From NCBI GenBank assembly GCA_029907285.1, contig JARYMD010000245.1, forward strand, positions 1 through 6,652: DNA of 6,652 bases, read 5' to 3'. This DNA comes from Verrucomicrobiota bacterium (GTDB lineage: Bacteria; Verrucomicrobiota; Verrucomicrobiia; Limisphaerales; J093). Every line of letters begins with the position of its first letter. The first letter of the stretch is position 1. The position numbers and the translations under genes are program-made. The notes under the pieces are model-generated. The model worked only from the letters and a program-made list of their open reading frames with translations. It made no database searches and was not told where the DNA came from. Below are positions 1 through 5,884 of the stretch, piece by piece.

Positions 1-82
1 CTTCACTGTACCGCACCACAGCCTTGTCAACATCAAATCTTCGTTTCATACCTGTCAACTTATTTCAGGACGGGACCGCCCC

Positions 83-209
83 GTTGAACGTTGAACTTTG
101 AGCGTTGAACGTTGGACGTTCCGTAACAGACGACCAGCCGGTCAACCGAAAGTAACTTTCAACGTTCAACTTTCAACGTTCAACGTTCAACTCACAACGT
201 TCAACGAGG
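83..209. repeat. Heptamer-repeat element with inverted arms around a core (copy 1)
   Basis: The left arm (83-120) is a run of 7-bp units of the GTTGAAC type with variants TTTGAGC and GTTGGAC. The right arm (154-209) is a run of the opposite orientation, AACGTTC with variants AACTTTC, AACTCAC and AACGAGG. Between them is a non-repetitive core, best delimited as 126-153. The arms are largely complementary, so a single strand could fold into a stem of about 38 nt with a loop of about 40 nt. The core matches the core of the element at 6483-6652 on the opposite strand at 22 of 28 positions. A 7-bp inverted pair, CGGGACC at 71-77 and GGTCCCG at 257-263, lies outside the arms and may be chance. The function is unknown. 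It contains no gene. Confidence 0.85.
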
Positions 210-335
210 CCGGGGGCTGGCAATGAGGATGCCTTGAACCGACCGCTGCGGTTTGTGGTCCCGCCTTGAGGCGGAACGGAAGGCGCAAATACAGCGAATT
301 TTGAACAAAAAGATGATTTGGCGACGCTATAGTAT
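210..335 (+). promoter_or_regulatory. Upstream region of the sigma-factor operon, candidate -10
   Basis: This is the gap between the heptamer element and the sigma-factor start. It holds two small perfect inverted repeats, ACCGC-T-GCGGT (242-252) and CCGCCT-TG-AGGCGG (261-274). A TATAGT hexamer at 328-333 resembles a -10 box, but it lies only a few bases before the first possible ATG. The TTGAAC at 301-306 would give a 21-bp spacer, longer than the usual 16-18. If the -10 is real, transcription would start near the second in-frame ATG (348), giving an almost leaderless mRNA. No Shine-Dalgarno sequence precedes either ATG, which is compatible with that. The promoter call is weak. Confidence 0.25.
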
Positions 336-860
336 ATGAAGTCTCGGATGGAACGGACACAAAACAACGGCGAATGGGAAGAGCTGTGGGATGAGTATGG
401 TCCCAGGTTGCTGTTGTTTGCCCGTCAGCAAACCGAGCACGAAAGCGAGGCAGAAGACATTGTGCAGGAAGCTTTTGTCAGGTACTGGCGCGCCAGACAG
501 AAACAACCGGAGCTGTCGCCGACGCTGTTGTTCACGATGGTGAAGCGGGTGTCGATCGACAATGCCCGGAAAGCGCGCAGCCGGTGCCAGCGCGAAATTG
601 CGTGTTTTGCGGGGGAAGAGGGCGAACCAGTTGCGTGGTTTGCCGATCCTGTTGAGGAAAAAGAGCGGCATCAACAATTGGAAGCCGCTCTGCGGTCGAT
701 TCCTCCGGAGCAACGCGAGGTTTTGGTCTTGAAGATTTGGGGTGGCTTGACGTTTGAGCAGATCGGGGAAACGCTGTCGATCTCGCCGAACACAGCCGCT
801 TCGAGGTACCGCTATGCACTGAACCAATTGCGGAACGTGATCACAGCCGGTGTGGTATGA
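336..860 (+). CDS. ECF-type RNA polymerase sigma factor
   Basis: This 174-residue protein is a sigma-70 family extracytoplasmic-function (group IV) sigma factor, a cytoplasmic subunit that directs RNA polymerase to a specific promoter set. Region 2 spans about residues 17-85 and includes the typical segment AEDIVQEAFVRYWR (39-52), which contacts core polymerase and the -10 element. Region 4 spans about 113-167, with PPEQREVLVLK followed by a helix-turn-helix from LTFEQIGETL to NQLR (138-166). Regions 1 and 3 are absent, as usual for ECF factors, and the length is normal. The start is ambiguous: ATG 336 or in-frame ATG 348 (MERTQNNGEW), neither with a ribosome binding site. The stop overlaps the next start by 4 bp (ATGA), the usual arrangement for an ECF factor and its regulator. 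The family call is firm; the regulon is unknown. Confidence 0.93.
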   Translation: MKSRMERTQNNGEWEELWDEYGPRLLLFARQQTEHESEAEDIVQEAFVRYWRARQKQPELSPTLLFTMVKRVSIDNARKARSRCQREIACFAGEEGEPVAWFADPVEEKERHQQLEAALRSIPPEQREVLVLKIWGGLTFEQIGETLSISPNTAASRYRYALNQLRNVITAGVV

Positions 861-1366
861 AAGACGAGTTTGATGAACTTATTGCGGAACTGGCGAGAAT
901 GCGGCCGAGTCGGCCGCGTGAGCGCCTGAAGCAACGGATAGCCGGGAATCTCGACGGTGAAGTGCGTGTTGTGCCCGTCAGGTTTTGCGGAAGTGGTTGG
1001 TCTTGGCGCAGATGGATGTCGTTTGCCGCGGCTGCGGCGGTTGTGGTTATGGGGGTGATAATTGTGGCGCGGCAACCGAAGTTGGCGAGATTGGCCGGCG
1101 GTTTATCTGGTCCGGCCCAAGGGCCGGAGTTGGCGCATGATTCCGGTCAGGTTGTTGAATCCGATTTGGACCTTGTTCGGAATGCGAACTATTTGATTGA
1201 TGCTGAAGACGAGGGTTTTGTTGAAGTGCCGACTCCGGTGCCATTGCGTAAAGTCACATGGCAGTATGTGTCGGCAGCGGAGTTCAGGGACAGACGGGAT
1301 AATGCCGTCGTGCAAGTGTTCGTTCCGCGGGAAGAGACGGTGCTGATACCTGCCGTTGTGCATTGA
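857..1366 (+). CDS. Single-pass membrane protein, putative anti-sigma factor
   Basis: This 169-residue protein has a charged N-terminal segment (1-50, with PSRPRERLKQRIAGNL), one hydrophobic helix (about 54-71, FAAAAAVVVMGVIIVARQP preceded by WRRW), and a soluble C-terminal part of about 95 residues. The basic residues before the helix predict a cytoplasmic N-terminus and a periplasmic C-terminus. Translational coupling to the sigma gene and this topology suggest an anti-sigma factor: the N-terminus would bind the sigma factor and the C-terminus would sense the envelope. No HxxxCxxC zinc-binding anti-sigma motif is present, so it would be a non-zinc or divergent type. The C-terminal end (PVPLRKVTWQYV, then VVQVFVPREETVLIPAVV) resembles, from memory, the tails of proteins next to ECF genes in Verrucomicrobiota. 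The membrane helix is clear; the anti-sigma role is inferred from context. Confidence 0.72.
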   Translation: MKDEFDELIAELARMRPSRPRERLKQRIAGNLDGEVRVVPVRFCGSGWSWRRWMSFAAAAAVVVMGVIIVARQPKLARLAGGLSGPAQGPELAHDSGQVVESDLDLVRNANYLIDAEDEGFVEVPTPVPLRKVTWQYVSAAEFRDRRDNAVVQVFVPREETVLIPAVVH

Positions 1367-1473
1367 GGATTTTTCGGGTTTGGGAATCTTTGCAGCAGCC
1401 GGGCCATGATTGGGACCGGATAGCTGAGCAGGGCGACAATGAAAACATGAACACTGGATTGTTGATGAGGAAT

Positions 1474-1478
1474 GGAGA
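1474..1478 (+). promoter_or_regulatory. Ribosome binding site deciding the PDZ protein start
   Basis: GGAGA at 1474-1478 ends 6 nt before ATG 1485, a normal Shine-Dalgarno spacing. The in-frame TTG at 1479 would touch this site, so ATG 1485 is the better start. Confidence 0.6.
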
Positions 1479-1484
1479 TTGAAC

Positions 1485-2873
1485 ATGAGAATTGAACATA
1501 CAAAGTCACAGATCATGGGTGTAATGTTGGGGGTTGCTTTAGCGACCAGTTTTGCGGCGAGTGCGTGGGGTTCGCCGGACAAGGTGGCATATCTGGGTGT
1601 CATCGTTTCCACCGCCGACGAAACTCTGCGCAATCAGGTGAAACTGCCGCGGGGTGTGGGACTGAGCGTGCTCGAGGTTGTTGCGGACAGTCCCGCGGAG
1701 AAATGCGGGATCAAAGTCCATGACGTACTGGAGAAACTTGACGATCAGCTATTGTGCAATGGAGAGCAGTTGACCGCGCTGGTGCGGAGCCGTGAGCCGG
1801 GGTCGAAGGTCACGATTTCGCTCATCCGCCAGGGCAAGCGCGAGGCTGTGGAGGTTACGCTGGGGGAGACCGAATTGGAGCCGCCGAAACCCGCGCCTTT
1901 CGGTGCGCCTTTTGGTGACTTGGGTGAGCGGTTTGGGGACCTTGGCAGGGCTTTCAAAGAGCTGCCGGAACTGAAGCGGTTCAGAGATTGGGTCGGCCCG
2001 TTTGGAGAGCGGGGACAGGCACGACCTTCGCCGTTTCTTGGAGTGCAGTTGGGGCCGGTTGATCCGGCGCTTGCGGCTCAGTTGGGACTTGAAGAGGGGA
2101 CGGGTGCATTGGTAAACGCCGTGGTGGATGAAAGCCCGGCTGCGAAAGCAGGGATCAAAAGGCATGATGTGATCGTGAAGATTGAGGGTGAAACTGTGCG
2201 TGGGCCTGGCGATGTTGTGAAGCGAATCTCTGATCGGAAGAACGGAGACAAGATCAAGCTGGAGCTTTTGCGGGGTGGGAAGAAGGTCGAAGCCAAAGCA
2301 GTTCTCACTGAAAAAGCAGGCCCATCCCCGGAACCACGCCGGCTTCGGGACGCGCTGAAATCGATCAAAGAACTCGAGTACCGTTTTGTCCCACGTTTGC
2401 GTGTTTATAGCACGCGGCCTGAGGAGCATCAGGCGGATGAGATCGTCATTCAGCTTGAAGAAGAGGATGTTGGGAATGGCAAAACTGTTCGGAGCCGGTC
2501 GGAGGTGCGCACTGGTGGTGTGCCGAAGCCGGGCTTGAGGCATTCCATTGTAACGAAGGGTGGCGATGTGCCAAAGCCGCCGATGCCAGGTCACAAGACG
2601 CGCGTGATTGTGGTGAGAACGGAGAATGATGTCACAACTGTAAGGGAAGAGGATGGAGAACGGTTTGTCACTGTGAAGGACCTGAACGACAAGGTGATTT
2701 TTGATGGCAAGGTGAATTCGGAGGCGGACAAGGCGACACTACCGGCCGAGGTGCGAGAGCGTCTGGACAGGATAGATCGCGACATTCGGGCGCGTGAGAA
2801 GGACGGTCTGTTTGAGAACGATGTGCGTGAGCTGCGGGTCCCATTGCCGCCAACGCCGCCGGGCGCGATATAG
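1485..2873 (+). CDS. Exported protein with two PDZ domains and no protease domain
   Basis: From ATG 1485 the protein has 462 residues. A Sec-type signal peptide covers about 1-27: basic start, hydrophobic GVMLGVALATSFAA, and probable cleavage after ASA (25-27), so it acts outside the cytoplasmic membrane. PDZ1 is about 36-128 (YLGVIV, then DSPAEKCGIKVHDVLEKLDD). A linker (129-182) carries repeated PFG/FGDLG segments (138-154). PDZ2 is about 183-277 (PFLGVQLG, then DESPAAKAGIKRHDVIVKIEG). The pairing resembles HtrA/DegP-type proteases, but there is no trypsin-like domain or GNSGG-like serine site. The remaining 185 residues are charged. They contain two GG(D)VPKP segments near 344-365 and an end region with KVIFDGKVN and LPAEVRERLDRIDRDIR, which resembles tails of PDZ proteins in the same phyla. 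It probably binds peptides or misfolded protein ends. Its place 118 bp after the sigma/anti-sigma pair suggests a sensor or effector of that system. Confidence 0.85.
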   Translation: MRIEHTKSQIMGVMLGVALATSFAASAWGSPDKVAYLGVIVSTADETLRNQVKLPRGVGLSVLEVVADSPAEKCGIKVHDVLEKLDDQLLCNGEQLTALVRSREPGSKVTISLIRQGKREAVEVTLGETELEPPKPAPFGAPFGDLGERFGDLGRAFKELPELKRFRDWVGPFGERGQARPSPFLGVQLGPVDPALAAQLGLEEGTGALVNAVVDESPAAKAGIKRHDVIVKIEGETVRGPGDVVKRISDRKNGDKIKLELLRGGKKVEAKAVLTEKAGPSPEPRRLRDALKSIKELEYRFVPRLRVYSTRPEEHQADEIVIQLEEEDVGNGKTVRSRSEVRTGGVPKPGLRHSIVTKGGDVPKPPMPGHKTRVIVVRTENDVTTVREEDGERFVTVKDLNDKVIFDGKVNSEADKATLPAEVRERLDRIDRDIRAREKDGLFENDVRELRVPLPPTPPGAI

Positions 2874-2939
2874 ACGGGGCCTGGCACGCTGCTGGTCTGC
2901 ACACAAATGAGGTGGTGACGAATCGGTGTGATTCTGCAG

Positions 2940-2989
2940 GCGCGTTGGAAAAGGTAACGCGCGGCGGGAGCGCGGCCGTCCCCGGCCGC
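2940..2989. repeat. Pair of GC-rich hairpins after the PDZ gene
   Basis: Two perfect inverted repeats stand 9 bp apart. GCGCGTT (2940-2946) pairs with AACGCGC (2956-2962) over a 9-nt loop. GCGGCCG (2972-2978) pairs with CGGCCGC (2983-2989) over a 4-nt loop. No T-run follows either, so they are poor intrinsic terminators. They look more like dispersed REP-type palindromes, though they could stabilise the 3' end of the upstream mRNA. Confidence 0.6.
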
Positions 2990-3117
2990 ATCAACCCGAA
3001 GACCGATCGTACACCAGTTTCGATCACTGGAATCGGGCGGCCTGAGAATCCATGGAACCTCAAGTCCTTGCCAGTCGCCAGGCTGTCTTGCATTTGCCGA
3101 AACTCTGGCTTGCGATA

Positions 3118-3145
3118 CCTCCGGAACTCCTGCCTCCGGAACTCC
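3118..3145. repeat. Two-copy 15-bp direct repeat
   Basis: CCTCCGGAACTCC occurs at 3118-3130 and again at 3133-3145, giving a 15-bp period. It lies directly upstream of the three-hairpin cluster and may be part of the same dispersed element. Confidence 0.6.
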
Positions 3146-3155
3146 GGATTACCAC

Positions 3156-3237
3156 GGGCTTTCAGCCCTTACTGTCAATGATTTGGCTCACTACCTGGGG
3201 CGGTGCCCCGGGCTGGTATGGACCGGGCCTTTGGCCC
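3156..3237. repeat. Three-hairpin REP-like element
   Basis: Three compact inverted repeats follow each other. GGGCT-TTC-AGCCC lies at 3156-3168. CCTGGGGC pairs with GCCCCGGG (3194-3201 with 3205-3212, one T-G wobble, GGT loop). GGGCC-TTT-GGCCC lies at 3225-3237. Each of the three loops is 3 nt. From memory, similar hairpin strings are scattered in intergenic regions of Verrucomicrobiota and Planctomycetota genomes and can resemble REP sequences mobilised by RAYT-type transposases. No transposase gene is in this window. Confidence 0.65.
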
Positions 3238-3321
3238 TTCTAAACGGGTGCGGACCGGCGGCGGTGATTACAGTGGAAACTCTTGTGGCTGCCACTTGTC
3301 TCGTGTCGCCTGGCCTGTGTA

Positions 3322-3356
3322 GCAGGTCTATGGTCGATGGTCTATGGTCTATGGTC
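3322..3356. repeat. Second heptamer tandem array (TATGGTC type)
   Basis: Five consecutive 7-bp units read GCAGGTC, TATGGTC, GATGGTC, TATGGTC, TATGGTC. Three units are identical, one differs by one base and the first is more degenerate. The unit differs in sequence from the GTTGAAC family at the window ends but has the same 7-bp length. Confidence 0.8.
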
Positions 3357-3361
3357 CCCCG

Positions 3362-3421
3362 CAGATTTCGGCATCGCCCACAGATTGACCCAGCAGAACG
3401 ATCTGTGGCTGACGAAATCTG
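3362..3421. repeat. Two-step stem-loop (nested inverted repeat)
   Basis: The outer arms CAGATTTCG (3362-3370) and CGAAATCTG (3413-3421) are perfect 9-bp complements. The inner arms CCACAGAT (3378-3385) and ATCTGTGG (3401-3408) are perfect 8-bp complements. They are separated by an asymmetric internal loop (7 and 4 nt) and closed by a 15-nt loop. Together they give 17 paired bases in 60 nt. There is no downstream T-run. It could be a small mobile or REP-like palindrome, or a structured RNA; the sequence alone does not decide. Confidence 0.65.
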
Positions 3422-3595
3422 TTGTGAATCCCGCCCGGATTCAGGAAAGAACACAGAGCTGGTGCCGCTTACTTGCCAACAATGAAAGGTGGTATGCTTG
3501 GCTTGGACTGCGATGACGAGGCAGCGGTCGCTGTGGTGGGGAAGAACTGCGCCATGCATTCGCGGCTTGACTCAGGGTTGGCGCTGGAATAGCAA

Positions 3596-4480
3596 ATGTG
3601 CATGATACAAGTCGGCATTCACACGGACAATTGGCGCCCACACAGCATTGGTTTCGAGGAGGCGTGTCGGAGAATCGCGGCAACGGGCTTGAAACACGTC
3701 GAATTCTGCGTCATTCACGGTCAGAACTTCATTGCGGCTCTTGGGTATGACCCTGGGGTTTCGCTGCAATCGAATCCGAGGGCTATTCGGAAATTTCTGG
3801 ACAGTTTGGGCCTTGTGACATCGCAGATTGACGGGTCGTATCCGATGATGGGACCGAACGGGTCTGCGTTTGGGGTTCAATACGTGCAGCAGTCGATTCG
3901 CTTTGCTGCCGAGCTGGGGTGTCCGATGGTTGACACTGTGGATGGCGCGTTTGAGACGCCCGGGATGAATCGCAAGGAAGTGTTTCGGGTGACGTGCGAC
4001 AATTACGCGCAGGTGTTGCCGTGGGCGGAGGATTACAAGGTGATAGTGAACGTGGAACCGCACGGGCCTTACACGAACGACATAGATTTCATGCAGCGGC
4101 TGTTCAAGCACCTTGACTCGCCGTGGTTGCGGTGCAATTTCGATACGGGCAACACGTTCATTGCCGGGCACAATCCACTGGACTACTGCAAGGCGTTGCG
4201 GCCATACATTGTCCACTGCCACATAAAAGACGTGAGTCCTGCTCTTGCGGCGGCGGTGCGTGGCGAGGAAACAGGCATTGGCAGTTCAGAGGTGCCAGTG
4301 GGCGGCGGGGTGAATGCGGACAACATCCGGGCATGTCTGGAGTACTTGCAAAGCACGGGATGGGACGGTGTTGTGTCGCTCGAGTGCAGCGGCTCAGAAG
4401 AAAACACACGGAAGAGCGTGGAGTGGATAACAGGCGTGGTTAAGGAGCTCGGGAAAGGGAAAAAGCGCGGTAAACGATAA
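3596..4480 (+). CDS. Sugar phosphate isomerase/epimerase-like TIM-barrel protein
   Basis: This 294-residue protein belongs to the AP-endonuclease-2/xylose-isomerase-like TIM-barrel superfamily, whose members interconvert ketoses, aldoses or epimers using a divalent metal. The length is usual. Candidate metal ligands fall in the expected order and spacing: E154 (VNVEPHG), D183 (NFDTGN), H209 (HCHIKD) and E263 (VSLECSG). The N-terminal strand QVGIHTDNW and the helix FEEACRRIAATGLKHVEF are typical of strand 1 and helix 1. No signal peptide is present, so it should be cytoplasmic. The C-terminus ends in a basic tail (GKGKKRGKR) of unclear role. ATG 3596 is taken as start because GGA at 3586-3588 gives a weak ribosome site; ATG 3602 (MIQVGIHTDNW) is equally possible. 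It is followed after 25 bp by a Gfo/Idh/MocA oxidoreductase, a common pairing in carbohydrate clusters. Exact substrate unknown. Confidence 0.88.
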   Translation: MCMIQVGIHTDNWRPHSIGFEEACRRIAATGLKHVEFCVIHGQNFIAALGYDPGVSLQSNPRAIRKFLDSLGLVTSQIDGSYPMMGPNGSAFGVQYVQQSIRFAAELGCPMVDTVDGAFETPGMNRKEVFRVTCDNYAQVLPWAEDYKVIVNVEPHGPYTNDIDFMQRLFKHLDSPWLRCNFDTGNTFIAGHNPLDYCKALRPYIVHCHIKDVSPALAAAVRGEETGIGSSEVPVGGGVNADNIRACLEYLQSTGWDGVVSLECSGSEENTRKSVEWITGVVKELGKGKKRGKR

Positions 4481-4494
4481 CAAGATGTTTTGAT

Positions 4495-4500
4495 GGAGGA
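4495..4500 (+). promoter_or_regulatory. Strong ribosome binding site of the oxidoreductase gene
   Basis: GGAGGA at 4495-4500 lies 5 nt before ATG 4506. A second purine-rich site, GGAGGT (4521-4526), directly abuts the in-frame ATG 4527 with no spacing, so 4506 is the better start. Confidence 0.7.
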
Positions 4501-4505
4501 TTAGT

Positions 4506-5723
4506 ATGAAGACTGACTTTGGAGGTATGAGTTCGGCGACTGTGCCGCGGCGGCGGTTTTTGGCGGGGACGGCGTCGGCAGCGGCGCTTACGTTGGTCAA
4601 ACCGGGTGTGGCGTTTGGTGCGGCTGCGAACGAAAAAGTCCAGCTTGGCCTGATAGGATGCGGCGGGCGCGGGGCGTGGATTGCAAATCTGTTCGAGGAA
4701 AGCGGGCTCTACAAGCTGGTTGCGTGTTCAGATTACTTCCAGGACCGGGTGGATGCTGTGGGCGAGAAATTCGGGATAGACAAAGGCCGGCAGTTTACAG
4801 GGCTGTCAGGGTACAAGCGGCTTTTGGAATGCAAGCTCGACGCCGTGGCGATCGAGACGCCGCCGTATTTCCATCCGCAGCAGGCGCTGGATGCGGTTGA
4901 TGCCGGGAAACATGTTTTCGTCGCAAAGCCGATTGCGGTCGATGTTCCGGGCTGTCAGATGATCGCCGAAGCCGGCAAGCGTGCGACTTCGAAGAAACTG
5001 GTGTTTTTGGTTGATTTTCAGACGCGAGCCAACGAGCTGTATCGGGAAGCGGTGGCGCGCATCCGGAAGGGCGATCTTGGAACGCTGGTCATGGGAGAAG
5101 CGCATTACCCGTGGTCGGGAGGCGGGCGGACCTTGCCTCCGGCGGACCCGGAAGCGAGGTTGCGGCAATGGTATTGTGTGCTTGCGTTGTCGGGCGACTT
5201 TATTGTCGAGCAAGCGATTCACGCGTTGGACGTGGCGACGTGGATTCTGAACGCGGACCCTGAACGGGCGATGGGTGTTGGGGGGCAAAAACTGCGGCCG
5301 AAAGGCAGCATTTGGGATCATTTTTCTGTGAACTATGTTTTTCCTGGCGGGGTGCCGCTTTCGTTTACGTGCATTCAGACGATACCCGAGATGCGGGATG
5401 AGATTGTTTGTCGTGTTTATGGTTCCGAAGGTTACATTTACACTGATTACTTTGGGAGCGTTTGGATTCGGGGCAACGAACCCTTCAAGGGCGGCAGTGT
5501 TGGGAACCTCTACACAACAGGCACGCAGACGAACATCAGGGAGTTTCATCAATTTGTGACCACGGGGAAATACGACAACCCGACCGTGGCGCCATCGGTT
5601 CGTTCCAACCTGACAGCCATTTTGGGCCGTGAAGCGGCATATCGCGGTGGTGAGTTGACCTTTGCGGAGCTGTTGCGCGAGGGCAAGAAACTCGAGCCGG
5701 ATTTGCGCGGAGTGAAGGCGTGA
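4506..5723 (+). CDS. Tat-exported Gfo/Idh/MocA family oxidoreductase
   Basis: This 405-residue protein is an NAD(P)-dependent oxidoreductase of the glucose-fructose oxidoreductase/inositol dehydrogenase family, which oxidises or reduces a hydroxyl group of a sugar or cyclitol. The N-terminus has a twin-arginine signal: PRRRFLAG (14-21), then a hydrophobic stretch and small residues to about 40. It should therefore be exported folded with its cofactor. The Rossmann motif GCGGRG is at 51-56. The conserved lysine of the usual EKP motif is K141, here in AKP, so the glutamate is replaced by alanine. The family's second active-site motif appears as EQAIHALD (235-242), with H239 and D242. The C-terminal half is the alpha/beta substrate and oligomerisation domain. 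Length fits the exported subgroup common in Planctomycetota and Verrucomicrobiota. It is probably co-transcribed with the isomerase gene 25 bp upstream. Substrate not identifiable from sequence. Confidence 0.92.
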   Translation: MKTDFGGMSSATVPRRRFLAGTASAAALTLVKPGVAFGAAANEKVQLGLIGCGGRGAWIANLFEESGLYKLVACSDYFQDRVDAVGEKFGIDKGRQFTGLSGYKRLLECKLDAVAIETPPYFHPQQALDAVDAGKHVFVAKPIAVDVPGCQMIAEAGKRATSKKLVFLVDFQTRANELYREAVARIRKGDLGTLVMGEAHYPWSGGGRTLPPADPEARLRQWYCVLALSGDFIVEQAIHALDVATWILNADPERAMGVGGQKLRPKGSIWDHFSVNYVFPGGVPLSFTCIQTIPEMRDEIVCRVYGSEGYIYTDYFGSVWIRGNEPFKGGSVGNLYTTGTQTNIREFHQFVTTGKYDNPTVAPSVRSNLTAILGREAAYRGGELTFAELLREGKKLEPDLRGVKA

Positions 5724-5884
5724 ACGGGACCTGCTGTCGGTCCAAGGTGCCTCGAAGATCAGATTCGTGCCCATTTTCGCGAGGTTTTGGTGGACAACTC
5801 TGGCCGACAGCTTGCGGGATGCAGTTTCATGGCCAGCGAGTCGGTGAGATTTCGGGGCCAGCCTCGCTAAAAAAGTGCAAGATC

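Larger units (their letters stand above)
2874..3595. other. Gene-free intergenic region rich in structured repeats
   Basis: These 722 bp between the PDZ gene and the isomerase gene contain several short open frames on both strands. None has a recognisable domain, a ribosome binding site or convincing codon use, and they cut through the hairpins listed separately. The region holds, in order, a hairpin pair (2940-2989), a 15-bp direct repeat (3118-3145), three hairpins (3156-3237), a heptamer tandem array (3322-3356) and a two-step stem-loop (3362-3421). No clear promoter for the isomerase gene was found in 3422-3595. Confidence 0.7.

Noticed and set aside
273..300. ECF-type autoregulatory promoter (GGAAC at 273-277)
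   Set aside because: A GGAAC -35-like motif is present, but no matching -10 element is found at 16-17 bp spacing.
1447..1482. Eleven-codon leader peptide before the PDZ gene
   Set aside because: ATG 1447 to TGA 1482 is open, but it has no clear ribosome site, no regulatory codon run and no attenuator-like hairpins.
1749..2594. Long open frame on the minus strand inside the PDZ gene
   Set aside because: It lies opposite a convincing double-PDZ coding sequence and its translation has no recognisable domain. It is a mirror effect of codon bias.
1485..2873. HtrA/DegP serine protease
   Set aside because: Two PDZ domains are present, but no trypsin-like domain with a His-Asp-Ser triad precedes them.
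2912..3485. Small plus-strand genes in the intergenic region
   Set aside because: The overlapping short frames have no ribosome sites or domains and run straight through the hairpins and the heptamer array.
4806..5774. Long open frame on the minus strand opposite the oxidoreductase gene
   Set aside because: Its translation is arginine- and proline-rich without domains, and the plus strand encodes a full-length, motif-complete Gfo/Idh/MocA protein.
5836..5876. Intrinsic terminator after the oxidoreductase gene
   Set aside because: GCGAG and CTCGC can pair only over a long loop, and the run that follows is A, not T, on the plus strand.
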